Source: Xestospongia muta (lineage: Eukaryota > Porifera > Demospongiae > Haplosclerida > Petrosiidae). Taken from it: a DNA stretch of 64,000 bases. Shown piece by piece: positions 1 through 11,500 of this stretch (the stretch's first letter is position 1; each line of letters starts with the position of its first letter). The DNA lies in the NCBI GenBank assembly GCA_963693285.1, contig OY848924.1, positions 743,501 through 807,500 on the forward strand, given 5' to 3'. The notes below the pieces were generated by a model, which was not told where the DNA came from, searched no databases, and worked only from the letters and a program-made list of their open reading frames with translations. A program made the translations under genes and the position numbers.

Positions 1-2
1 GG

Positions 3-2399
3 AAGAGAATAGAACCAGTCTCTTTCTTCTTTGATCCTGACATTAATGAAGTGACAATTACTAATGAGTACTATGAGATCAAACCAATGATCAATCCATT
101 TCAAGTAAAGTATTTAGTTGATGTTGTGACTATTTTATTTTTACTTTATCAAAGGTTTCTAAGGAAAGCATTGATAAATGTCAACCTGATACTGCCCTCC
201 TTTACCTAAAATTTAAAGCCTTTCTTAAAGATGATGAAGATGTTACTGACCTTGAGCTTAATTTTAAAGGAATGAGAGAAGAGACAAGTTTAGTGATTGC
301 TAGTTATGATTTGAAACAAATCAAAGGTATGGAAATGAGACAATTAAAGCCTTTTTAATTAATATATGCATAATTTAATATGTAATGAATGACTTTACAA
401 GCTAAAATAATAATATATTTTTATGTAGATATACATGCTCCTACTTCAACTGCTAATACTCCTAGTTCTGTTGATAATCAATCTTCTACTAGTACTCCTC
501 CTATTGCCAGTAATCCTTCTCATTCCAGTACAAAATCTTCATGTCAACAAAATATTCCAAATGACTTGTTATGTGAGTCATTTTACTGTAAAATAAAAGT
601 TGTTATTAGACATTGTACTTTAACATTATGTAATATTATGGAAAAGCATTTTTCTTCATTAGATAAGCAACCAAAGAAACGTTACCTGATGACATTACTT
701 CACCCAATTAAGTATATGTGGAATACAATTGGTGAACAACTTGAAGTGCATTATGGTGATATAAAGTCTGCAGAGTACAATGTGGCATATGACCATACCA
801 CAAAACTATCTGAAGTCCTTCAGGTCTGGATGGATAAGAAAACTCGGCTGGTTTGTTGGCAAACAATTATTACTGTTGTAGAAGAGAGACCTGTAGAAAA
901 CAAAGCAGTAGCTGATGAGATATATCAGTTCTTAACAAGACCAGATATTCAGAATGAATATCTGTCTTCTCATCATCAGACTGGTAAAATGATTTTTATT
1001 ATTTATAAAAATGTTCTTTGTCATCACTCAAGGTCAAATGATAAGTACTTTTAATTCTCCTCCTCCAATTGTACCAAAACCTACTGAAAAGAAAGGTATA
1101 AAGTCTAATCAAATTTTAGATTAATCATCAATTTTTTTCCTTTTCTAGTGGAGATAGATGTTGATGATGAAATGGAACAAGAATCTCCTCCATTACCATC
1201 ATTTGATCCTTTTGGAGTAAGTGCTATTTTAAAAACTATCAAAATACCTTTATCTTTCTTAGTTTGCTGCTCATTGTCTTCTTAAAAAAGCTAAACAATG
1301 GGAAGAGAAAGATAATGATATGATAGTAGCTGCTAAACGAATGGCCAAACTAATGATGCAAATGTCAAAGTTTGAAAAGTAAGTGTCATAGAATGAAATG
1401 TGTACTTTAGTTAACTTATATATAAGTTTTCTTATGAACTGAATCATTTCTTTGGATTTCTATGTATAGAAAACAAGTATATCTGTAACTATAGAATTAT
1501 GTTCTGACTAATGGTCTATATCATGTTTGATGATCCTCCTTTATAGAGACGAAGCAGGTGATGTCACTTCTAAAGAAGATTTTATACAAACAGCTCACCT
1601 TATTGTCAAAGAAAGTGAAGAGGTTGTCAATATAGCAGCAAAAGTTGTTGAAGCCTGTACAGACACACAACTGAAAAATGTGAGTTAAATTGTTAAATAA
1701 TAAAATTGTACATATATAGAGTAATTTTTAAGTACTAGTAATAAATACAGAGATTGATTGATTGTATAATTTATAATTTGCTAGCATTTCTGATTATATT
1801 GATTAGTCATGACTATAAGGAAAGTCAGTTTTTTACTCCTGTATATGACTGTTTGTAAAACTTTGTTTCAACTAGTTTTGTATTTTCTTTATAGACTCTA
1901 TCACAAGTTATTGATGGTATTCCAAACTATGCTACTCAACTCAAAATTAATGTTGATGTGCATGGAAGAAGAGAAGGAGATAGTATGTTATAAATTGTGG
2001 AGTATTAGTATCCAAATATTGTTATAATCTAAGCAAATGTATAGTTCTAAATATTATATGTGAACTGCATGAGAAAGGACCTTACTAAACTGTATGAATA
2101 CATTCTGTGATATATACCAGTATATAGTTATTATATGATTAGTAGTTTATTATTATATTATAATAGTACATGTCATTGTATTATAATGTATTTTACATGT
2201 AGTGTTTATCATGTATACTTAATTTTATTTTATAGATCCAGAGGCAGATAAGGAAGGTACTAGATTGTTGACAGTTAATGCTGAGAATCTTATGTCTGCT
2301 GTGGGTGTAGTACTTAATACTACAGAGAGTGCTTTAATAAAAGTACCTCCAGAAGATCGTGCACATTTGACTGGTCTAAGTTGGATCAAAAAACAATAA
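3..2399 (+). CDS. Death domain-vinculin-tail fusion protein, 5' partial
   Basis: Nine exons read as one open frame of 486 aa after splicing: 3-104, 155-326, 429-983, 1033-1095, 1149-1216, 1263-1378, 1547-1679, 1895-1982 and 2236-2399 (TAA). All junctions are GT/AG and phases agree. The 5' end lies left of the window. Residues 1-91 are unassigned and strand-rich. Residues ~92-140 are a Ser/Thr/Pro linker. Residues ~175-264 look like a death domain (W-x2-IG near its start, later VLQVW and CWQTII) and resemble the death domain of the large gene at 27457-27768. Residues ~321-486 match the vinculin/alpha-catenin C-terminal helical bundle: EKDNDMIVAAKRMAKLM, then CTDTQLKNTLSQVIDGIP and TVNAENLMSAV align with the vinculin tail in order. 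That tail binds F-actin and lipids in known vinculins. A death domain on a vinculin tail would link death-fold assembly to the cytoskeleton; this is inference. The last exon is duplicated at 41077-41261. Confidence 0.75.
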
Positions 2400-4197
2400 T
2401 GAACTATCAAACTCAATTACTTACTATTCTGTGTGTTTATATTTTATATTACCTTTGAAGTTATTCCTGTAGTTTGTTATATATATATAATATTTTTTAT
2501 TTACTGTGTAGTTTTATTAACCATTGTAGTTATGACATATGCTATGAATTATTGTCTATTTTTGGAGAAATTGAAGCAAAAGTATAGTTCTAAATATTAT
2601 ATGTGAACTATATGAGAAAGGACCTTACTAAAGTGTATGAATACATTCTGTGGTATATACTAGTTTAGATAAGAATCAAAAGACTCAATACCTCAAATAT
2701 ATGTGAGTGGGTGGTTTGATTATCAATAATGTAGGTTGGTTGAAACTGTTAACCATGTGCTAATTGTATCATGCAGCTGCCAGCAGATTACAAGTAGGGC
2801 TCACTCAATCTCTGAAGGAATGCACAGAATTAATGGATAATACAAGTATTTGCTGTATTAGTATTGAAAGCACTTGTCCAATGGCTAATTTATTTTGAAA
2901 TTATCATTGTAAACTCAAGTTAGCATGGATCATCATCACATTATGTGAATGATTGACCCACAGCACTAGCTGTCATAAGTTCAGTATTGGTAACTTGGAG
3001 TTGAAGTGTCAGTTCAAGAGATTAGTGAGTTCACTACTATCACACAATAATAAATTAGTTAATAAAATCTTTACATATATTTTAGTGTAGTTGTACATTT
3101 GCAATCAAATTTATATTTTGATTGGCTACTATGATATCATTATAATTGTTAACATATAATTATCTCAAAAATTGTTGAGTACTATACTATCAACTATAGC
3201 TTTTCAGTATGTGACTTACACTCACTGACATGTGGTATAAAAGGTATGTGTAGTATTACTACAGTGTAAACTGTAGGTATTTAATTATTATTAAATTGTA
3301 GGAGTGTACTCAATAGAGATTCTGTCAGGTGAACACTTTCAAGCATCTGGTTGGCTGTAAGTAACACTACCCACATATCTATAATTATATATAGTGTAAC
3401 TTTCAGATAAAATCTGTTTGTATATAGACAAGTTGTCTACCATGACTGATGTCACTTCAGACTTAATAAGAAACACTGATTGATCTTTGTGCAGACTTTG
3501 GGTCTTGTTGAATTTGTGGTGCATTTGTAATCAAAAGAAATTGGTAAGTAATATACTTGTAGAATTAGTTACTGAACTGCCATCATGTGATATTACCTAA
3601 TATGAATGAAGTGATAGCTTAGTCTTTCACAATCAATAAGTGAATATAGACACTACCTCTTACACTTAGTACCATCCTATGGAGGTCTAATGACAATCTC
3701 TAGAAACTTAATGGAGTTTAAATTAGTGATAGTGATAATATGACCTCATGAATTGAACTCTATCTCTGTAGATTTTTCTTAATTCTTATTTGTCTTTGCT
3801 ATCAAGAAGGATTCAAGTAATGATCTAATTAAAGATACAGATGGAATTCACTTAAAATTTAATTACCAATAAAAAGATCATCCTCTTGACTGAACCTTTG
3901 TATGTAGTTTCCATGACAACTGGAAAAACAAATATAACTGACTTAAAATTTGAACTATACATGTATTTATTTATTCCATGTGTCCATCTTCAGTGTACAT
4001 TACATATATATGATAATCAGATATATATTTCTACTGACTTCTTATAGACTCAATTAGAGGAGGAGTTAGGACAAAGGTCACTTGATTTGTTAAGTCACTA
4101 ATCAAAAATCTGTCAGATGTACTAGTTTGACAAAGAAATCAAAGACCAACTAGTCATCTTGTGTATGTAACAAAGACTGTGATATAAAAATTGACAT
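2400..4197. other. 3' flank of the death-vinculin gene, no gene seen
   Basis: No coding exon with a domain signature is visible. Several stretches (about 2805-3060 and 3180-3640) recur at about 41525-41780 and 43250-43680, so this flank belongs to the segmental duplication. The minus-strand frame at 3339-3524 recurs at 43401-43586, which follows from the duplication and is not evidence of coding. Confidence 0.6.
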
Positions 4198-4206
4198 AAA
4201 ATCATT
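4198..4206 (+). repeat. 9-bp target-site duplication of the MULE (left)
   Basis: AAAATCATT directly precedes the element and is repeated at 7675-7683 directly after it. A 9-bp duplication is typical of the Mutator superfamily. Confidence 0.85.
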
Positions 4207-7200
4207 CGCAGTGGCTAGAGGTCCGGCAACCGGATCGAATTTTCCAGCACTACAGGTCGGTCAGTGTCATATCCGGACGTAGACGGACGCAACGCACGTG
4301 GCAGTGCACAAACTATGAAGCAGGTGGTACTATGTCCTTTACTATAGGGGATATGTTCGATTCATTCGACGAGTTACAAAGCAGAATAAAGGAATTTGAA
4401 GTAGCCAGTAACGTCCAATTGACACACAAGGATTCAAGAACCCTTACTGCAGAGAAGAAGCGGGTTCCAAAGAGAGTGGAGAAAGCAAATCAAAACTTGG
4501 TATACTTCAGTATTGACTTAACTTGTCTCTTTGGTGGAAAAGGGTATCAAGAGAAAGGGTCTGGTTTAAGACACCATAAAAGGTAGGTTTGTTTCATGTA
4601 CCATCTTTTGCTCAATGTACTCATTCATCCACTGATATATTCTTTAGTACATTCAAGCAAGGATGTTCTGCAGGTGTCAAACTTTGTCTTACAGAGGATT
4701 GTCAGAAGCTCATTGTTACAGATGTTCAGATGGAGCATAACCATGCTATATCTAAGGTAATTAAAATTTATATGGACCATAAAATGATGTTATAGTACAT
4801 GTACTGATTGTGTTTGTAGGAAGTATTCAGTCACTTACCAAAACAAAGAAAGCTTGACGATGGACGAAAAATGGAAGCACAATCCTTGCTTAAAATGAAA
4901 GTGAATAAGAAGCTGGTACAACAACACTTAACTTCTACTGGTAGAGTTGTCATACTGAAGGATATTAGTAACATGCAGACTCAAGTTAATGCAGCAAAAG
5001 GTGATGGAAATAACCTAGATGCTGTAGTTAGTCGCTTAAGAGAAATTAAAGGTAACATAAGTGATTAAAGCCAGATGATATTATTGTCATCATGTGTAGG
5101 ATCAACTGTAGAAGTTATTATAAATGAATGTGATGGGAAGAAGATTTTCACTGGTCTCTTTTTCAAGACAAGCTGATGAAATACTATTTCCAGTGCTATC
5201 CTGAGGTGCTAATGGTTGATGCAACATACAAATTGAATGAATTGTGACTTCCACTTTACTTGATGTTGGTGATCGACAGCAATGGGCAAAGTGAAATAAT
5301 TTCAATATTTCTTACATCACTGGAGACAAGAGAAGGTATCTTGAAAATGGTGAAGGCTTTTAAGGCTGCCAATTCTTCATGGAACAGGACTGGTGTAGTT
5401 ATTTCTGACAAAGATTTCACTGAGCGTGCTGTTTTCACTGAGGAGTTTCCGGGTGTTTCTATGTATATCTGTCTTTTCCATGTACTCAGAAGTTTTTGAC
5501 ATGAAATAACTTGTGATAAGTTGGGACTAAGATCTGGGGAACGAGACCATATCCTGGAACTAATAACAAAACTTGCTTATGCAAGATCTGAGGAGGAGTA
5601 TTATGAGCACTATACATCATTATTGAGTACTAACTTGCAGTCTGTTATAGCCTATTACAATGCCAATTGGCATTGTATTCATCATGAGTGGGTGGAAGCT
5701 TACAAGTCAGTCAGTTTTACCTTAGGAGAGCGAACAAACAACCACATTGAGAGTATCAACAGCAAGATAAAAGCGTTTGTTCTTGATTTGGAAGCTTATC
5801 ATGTTTCTTTGATCAATTTTTTGCTTTGTTAGCTGTTCTTCGTAACGAACGGGACCATCACACCATTATGGCTTCAGTCAAAAAGCCCATTCTTCCAGCA
5901 GATATTTCCGATTCAACTGATATTGGTTTGCTGAACCCATATGCTTGTCACTATGTCTCTAAGCAGCTTGCATTTCGAAAAAACATTGCCCTTATAGCGA
6001 CAGATAAGGATGGTCTGTACACTGCTTCTTCTAGTGAAGGTACATAATTATTATACATTATGGCTTATAACTACTAACATTACTGTGGTGTCTTGAATTA
6101 GGTACTCTGAGTGTGAGCAATGATGCATGTCAGTGCAAGTTTTTGAGTACAACGAAACTGCCTTGCAGGCACATGTTTGCAGTACATGAAAAAGAAGGTG
6201 TTTCTCTTTTGTCAGCAAGGGATATTCCTGACCATTGGAAGATGTCTTACCTTCAGCAGGTGTTTAGAATCATAAAGCAGCAGCAAATGATGAGACTTAT
6301 CAAGTAACTCCAGTAAGTTATATTATGTCAGTTAATTATATAGTTGTCTCTTAAGTGTATGTCCACAGAACAAAAGGAAACAGTGCTGTCTCAATATGAC
6401 AAATTCAGGAGAGCCAAAGCAATAATTGAGCAATTACCTTCTCTTGCTTCAGAAGTTGGAATGGATGAGTTCAAGGAGCGAATAGATGTATTGGAGCAAT
6501 TGCATAGTATATGGGAAAGAGGTGGACGGGCTGTTGTCACTGAGGAAGTAGCTTCTAGTCATCAGTGCTTTGAAATGATTGGTAAGTGTAAATATAGTAT
6601 TAGTTATACCTGATTTTAATTTTCACAAATACAGATGATAATTACAAAGACAATGAAGGTACAGACACATTACATGCATGTTTATTAGGTGTACTTTTTA
6701 GATAATCTGGATTGTCTAATACACTGCTTAAATGAAGATGTTGGATGTATCAATGATCTAGATAGTACCAGTGTTGACATCCAGAGTGAAGGTTTGTTTA
6801 CTTCCATTAATTTCGAACATCTGTTGATTACTTTCAGATAATAATGAGAACATAGCAGGTAGATCTAGTATTGGAGATACACAATGTGACTCAGATAAGG
6901 AGAACAATGGTGAGTATATGTACAGTATATGTTTACAGTTGTTATATGTAGGTAACATTATTTCAGGTCTAGATAGTGTTAAACTACCACCTAAGATGAG
7001 GAAAAGGGGAAGGCCTAAGGGAGCAGAGAAAACAGTTATAGGTCTGCCTAATAAGAAATGAAAGCTAAACAAGCCCATTACCTTCTTAAAGAAACCTCCT
7101 GTTGACAGAGAGAAGGGTATGTGACCTCTAACTGCATTCTTAACAATTAATTAATATATTTTTATAGTAGTTTTGCTCTGGTTTGTCGACCCCATTATTG

Positions 7201-7674
7201 CTGAGGCTGCCATTTCCCGTAAAGCTTTGATTAAAGAATATCAGGTGGAGATAAGGTCTGAGAAAGTGACTGCTTCTTGTTTGGATCCACAAGTGTGCCT
7301 AGAAATATGCAAGAAGTACTTCACAAGAAAAGCCTGGTTAGCAGTAGAAGACATAATTGCTATCATAAAAGGAAGCCCTCTGTGGTATTGTGGCAGATGT
7401 AGAAGTCCTATCAATGATGAAACTGAGTCATCCATACAATGTGATAGTTGCTTGATTTGGTACCATTTTAAATGTATCAACTTGCATAATCTACCAAAGT
7501 CTAAACTTTGGTTATGTAGATCTTGTCATAATAATAAATACCTGTGGTCAAGTTTGATTTTTGAAATCCAAAGTCACAGCCATGTGCATTGTGTCTGTCT
7601 ACGTCCGAATATGACACTGCTGGACCTGTAGTGCCGGAAAATTCTATCCAGCTGCCGGACCTCTAGCCACTGTG
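4207..7674 (+). mobile_element. Mutator-like (MULE) DNA transposon
   Basis: A 3468-bp element. Its left end, starting CGCAGTGGCTAG at 4207, is the inverted complement of its right end, finishing CTAGCCACTGTG at 7674. The inverted repeat runs about 85-90 bp with scattered mismatches (about 4207-4298 against 7583-7674). The flanking 9-bp duplication AAAATCATT supports genuine insertion. It carries a multi-exon transposase on the same strand, with several stops, so it is probably no longer autonomous. A truncated second copy lies at 46634-48357 with the same right flank, so that copy arose by duplication of the host region and not by a separate insertion. Confidence 0.9.
4332..7631 (+). pseudogene. 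MULE transposase, FAR1-DDE-SWIM-AT-hook-PHD, decayed
   Basis: Spliced exons begin 4332-4582, 4648-4756, 4820-5051 and 5100-6039, continuing from 6102. Order of parts: an N-terminal FAR1-like region ending in a MEHNHAIS motif (4735-4755); a MULE DDE core with VDATYKLN (first Asp, ~5210), SDKD (second Asp, ~5406) and NNHIES (Glu, ~5740); a SWIM zinc finger CQCKFLSTTKLPCRHMFA (6126-6179); an AT-hook KRGRPKG (~7003-7023); and a C-terminal PHD-type Cys/His finger (~7386-7525: CGRC, CDSC, WYHFKC, CRSC). Breaks: TGA near 5245, TGA near 5498, a one-base frameshift near 5820, and TGA near 7058 in the AT-hook exon (the second copy reads CAA there). The two DDE-core stops look like CGA-to-TGA changes. 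This FAR1/SWIM arrangement resembles ZSWIM-type MULE transposases. The PHD finger may direct chromatin targeting (inference). Confidence 0.85.
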
Positions 7675-7683
7675 AAAATCATT
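7675..7683 (+). repeat. 9-bp target-site duplication of the MULE (right)
   Basis: AAAATCATT directly follows the right terminal repeat and matches 4198-4206. The truncated second copy has the same sequence at 48358-48366. Confidence 0.85.
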
Positions 7684-7899
7684 AGTAGTCAAGTCTAGTA
7701 TAGATATCAGACTAGTATTATCAGATTTAGAGAGGGGGACTCATAATAACCATTCCTCTTAAAATAAATAAAGCAATATTACTGTTTCCAATTGCAGAGT
7801 TAAACCCAACCCAAAGTAGATTTAAAGTCTACTTGTCGAAGTAATTATAATTAAATACATTTACGTCTGCATAAGGAGTCTGAAGGTAGCCCTTGTAGT

Positions 7900-8012
7900 T
7901 AGAAAGGATTGAGCCCCACCCAAATCGCCTAATGACGTCTCAAACGTCACGTGATGGCGCTCTTTCCCAGCAAAGAAAGAGAAGTTTGTTGTATATACGA
8001 GTGACTAAGTTG
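7900..8012 (+). promoter_or_regulatory. Probable promoter and 5'UTR exon of the ANK-GTPase gene
   Basis: This short stretch is richer in CpG than its surroundings. It holds a CRE-like TGACGTC (7933-7939) and a palindromic E-box TCACGTGA (7947-7954). It ends in a good splice donor (GTAAGT at 8013), about 500 bp before the first ATG-bearing exon. Both elements and the donor are kept in the paralogue (48616-48622, 48630-48637, 48695). Promoter function and the transcription start are inferred. Confidence 0.5.
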
Positions 8013-8563
8013 GTAAGTAATATAAAGTAGAAGTTAATTAGTAGTATTGTATGTAGATAATATGAGTCATGGATCATGTTAACACTTGCAGTACTACAGT
8101 GTTTACTTGTTGACTACATACACGAGATATGTTACTTCTTATGACATTTGATTGAAGAGGAAGTACATTCTTTTCTATGACTTAGTGTATTTCTAGCTAG
8201 TTCTGGTAACAAGAGAGTATTTCAGATAATTACAAAGATAGAAGAGTTAAGGCTGTGTAAACACAAACTATGTTCATTTGTTTTTGGAGTTCCAACTTTT
8301 TAGCTCTCTATGATTGAAAAAAGTCTCTTTACTTGTTTCAATGTTTAAGATATTGTACTTGAGATGATGTTGACGTGATCATGTTGTATATGATTGTACA
8401 ATGACAATAAATGAAGATGATACAGTTTATTGTCTTTGTTATATAAAGTGATATATATAATACATTATAGTATAACTGATATATGTACATTGATATCTAA
8501 TGTTCTATTATAGAACTAGATCAACTTAACAGTACTAGTCAAGGGCTGCCAGCCCTCCAGGCA

Positions 8564-11500
8564 ATGGCAACTCAAGTGTCAGAGAGAGAGCAGGAAGATA
8601 TTGTAAGTATATTAGTAACTAATCCAGTATACTACATGTGTTAGTGTACAATCAATACATTACATATTATTATTAAGTATGGTATGGTTTATATGTAGAG
8701 AAAGACATGACAAAATGGCTGTCACACTCAATCTATTACAGTATATTGTTAATGTTCCCTCATAAATTTATTTCAACATCACTTGCCATTATTGAATATT
8801 TTACAGGTAATAAGTTCTTTGATAATGTTATAAAGAATTACTAATAAAGTGGAGAACTGGGAACTAGCTAAACAGTCAAATTGTTTCTCTTAATTCTTGT
8901 ACTTCATTTTACATAAATAGAAAAGATTACTTGGAAATAGACTACACAGCTTCTTCATAACTCAAATTGTTCATTAAGTGATAGTTTATTACAAGCTATA
9001 GACTTTAGTTGAGTGACATTATATCTGATTATCTGTGATAATTATTCACACTATTAATATTTATTAATTTACAACTGATCATGTTCATTATCACATGATA
9101 AATACTATTAGTTATGTAAACAATGGTTGTATCTACTATCATTCTATGGACCTGTCTCTATGTGTTCATAGTAGTCACTTTAATACTTGAATAATGTCCA
9201 GTTATTACTATTACTTGATCATATCACATATCAAATAAATATTAGCAACAAAAGAATGGAAAGAAGATGATTGAACTGTTTATTATTAGTTAGTGTAGTC
9301 TTGTATTTGTAGTATAGTCTAATTGTCTCTGTTAGTTATATACATAATACTAATTACATCATGTTCTTTTTATATAAATAGTGTCACTTTGTGTATTGTG
9401 TATTTGACCTGTCCTATAGTTTTATTAGTCTCATACAATACATGTAGTTGTGTATGATTTACTAGTTTTAAATGTAATGACTTGTTTTATTATTATATAG
9501 GACGATAAACTTTGGGATTCTGCTAGATATGGACATTTAGAGGGAGTCAAACAAGCCCTTCAGAAAGGAGCAAACTTGAAATGCCATAATTGGGTAAGAT
9601 TCTATTAATTTCCCTTTAACCTACTGTTATTATTTGTGTCTACTAACTTAAGTAATTAATTCAAATTATGTAGATTTAATGAGTATTAATTCATTTTAGC
9701 CACACCTAAATATTAATTAAAACCTTCAACATTTACACAATTTATTAATTATTATTCTATTTGTTAAAGTTACTGAATTAGTATCCACAATTAATAACAT
9801 ACATGATCTTTACATGTAGTATTTTTAATATTGTCTTATAATTTAATTGAATGAAATCATTATATTGTGTGATAGTAATGTCTTAATTAATGATACATGT
9901 CAATGTAAAGTAATAGCTTGTATTGTGTATACACAGATAGGTAATCAGATTTTTTTTCATATATTAAAATGTCTTTGTTTATTATATAGATTTATGATGA
10001 TAATTATTATTATTCTACACCAACAACACCTCATACTATAGCTTACATCAAAGGTCATAACACAATAGTCCAGTTCTTAGAAAATGCAGGTGCTACTCCT
10101 GATTATGTAAGTGTATACATGTATGTAGTTGAGGTCAATATTTAGTATAACTCAAGTGTTTGATTGTTACATTGATAGTATGTACATCAAAGGCGTAGGA
10201 AGCAATTTCTAAGTGCAGAGGCCAATGGGTGTAACATGTAGGCGTGGCTAGTTATTAATGGGTGGGACAGATTAATTAACTTGATTAATTATCATTAAGT
10301 GAAAATTTTCCAAAGATGGATTCTCTATGGTTTGAACCCTTGACAAAATCGTTGCCAATGTCTATTAATGACAGAGAATCAGTAAGAGATTTGTGCACAT
10401 GGAGCACCATTAAACTATTAAGTCTTGTCTGGCTCATAGTTGCTCTCAAGTAGCTTTTAACCCGACGTAAGGAGCTGAAAGATCTTTCACTAACTGCGTT
10501 TGTAGCAGGCATCACCAATATCAGCGAAGCGAACCTACAGACTTCTGGTATTAAAGAGCTTTGTGAGTCTGAAAACTCCCTTAAAAATCTAATCACTGAA
10601 GAGAAATCGTGGAGAGCGTCCTGTTGAGATAATTGGGGAAGATTGCAAGACAACACTTGTAACTGTATACTTAACTGCTCAGTGTCAAAGTCATCTTTAT
10701 AGAAATCTTTGACAAACTGTAACTCTTCATCACACTTTTGACCATTGGATGACTTGACAAGAAGAGCTTCAAGGTTAGAATAAACCTTATAGCCAGGCTG
10801 ATCAAAGCGATCTTTAATACTACTTACAAGAAGATCAAGTGCCTCAAAATATACTGTTCTGTAGAACTGGTGAGTAACTTTCTGTTGTACCACTTTCATA
10901 TCGTCTTGGCCTCTTTCGCTTTCTTGGCAGGACTGGCTCTTCTATATCTAAATCACTAGCCAAGTTCGTGACTTTACCCCAAAAGTGTTTGAAGTTGTCA
11001 TCAGATCTGATTGATTGCAGTGTACGCACAGTCATCTCAGCTAATTTCTGTCCATCAATGGCTGACATTTGAGTAGCCTGCAAGGTTTTACTGAAGTTGT
11101 CACTATGATTTAACAACAACTCTCCTAAAAGTAATCCAAAGTAGAAATCAAATGAGTTCATACATGCTGACACTCTTTGAATTCTGCTCCTCATTTCTGT
11201 CTCCTTGACAAAATCTAGACATTCGTCCCATAACTTTTGAAGTACCTCATAATTATCAATGATGCTTTTTAAAGCTTGGGCACGAACAGTCCACCTTGTT
11301 GGACACAAAACACGAATGCCAGCATGTGCAGAAGAATCCTCTGGCATTTCTGATTTTAAACGTTGGAAAGTGGCATCACGATGTGGAGATAGTTTGATCA
11401 GCTTGATGATTTCATATGAAGTATCCAAAGTGTTTCTCATTGTTTTACAAGACTTAATAGCGTCTGAGCAAGCAAGACTAAGAGCATGACCGTAACAGTG

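Noticed and set aside
573..609. A consensus-looking 37-bp intron (GTGAGT to TTATTAG) inside the death-domain exon of the first gene
   Set aside because: Its length is not a multiple of three, and removing it brings a stop within a few codons. The unspliced frame runs directly into the death domain.
2225..2416. Minus-strand frame opposite the vinculin-tail last exon
   Set aside because: It is a shadow of the plus-strand exon, which has splice sites and clear homology.
7241..7480. Minus-strand frames at 7241-7480 and 47924-48163 conserved between MULE copies
   Set aside because: They lie opposite the PHD-finger exon and are conserved only because that exon is duplicated.
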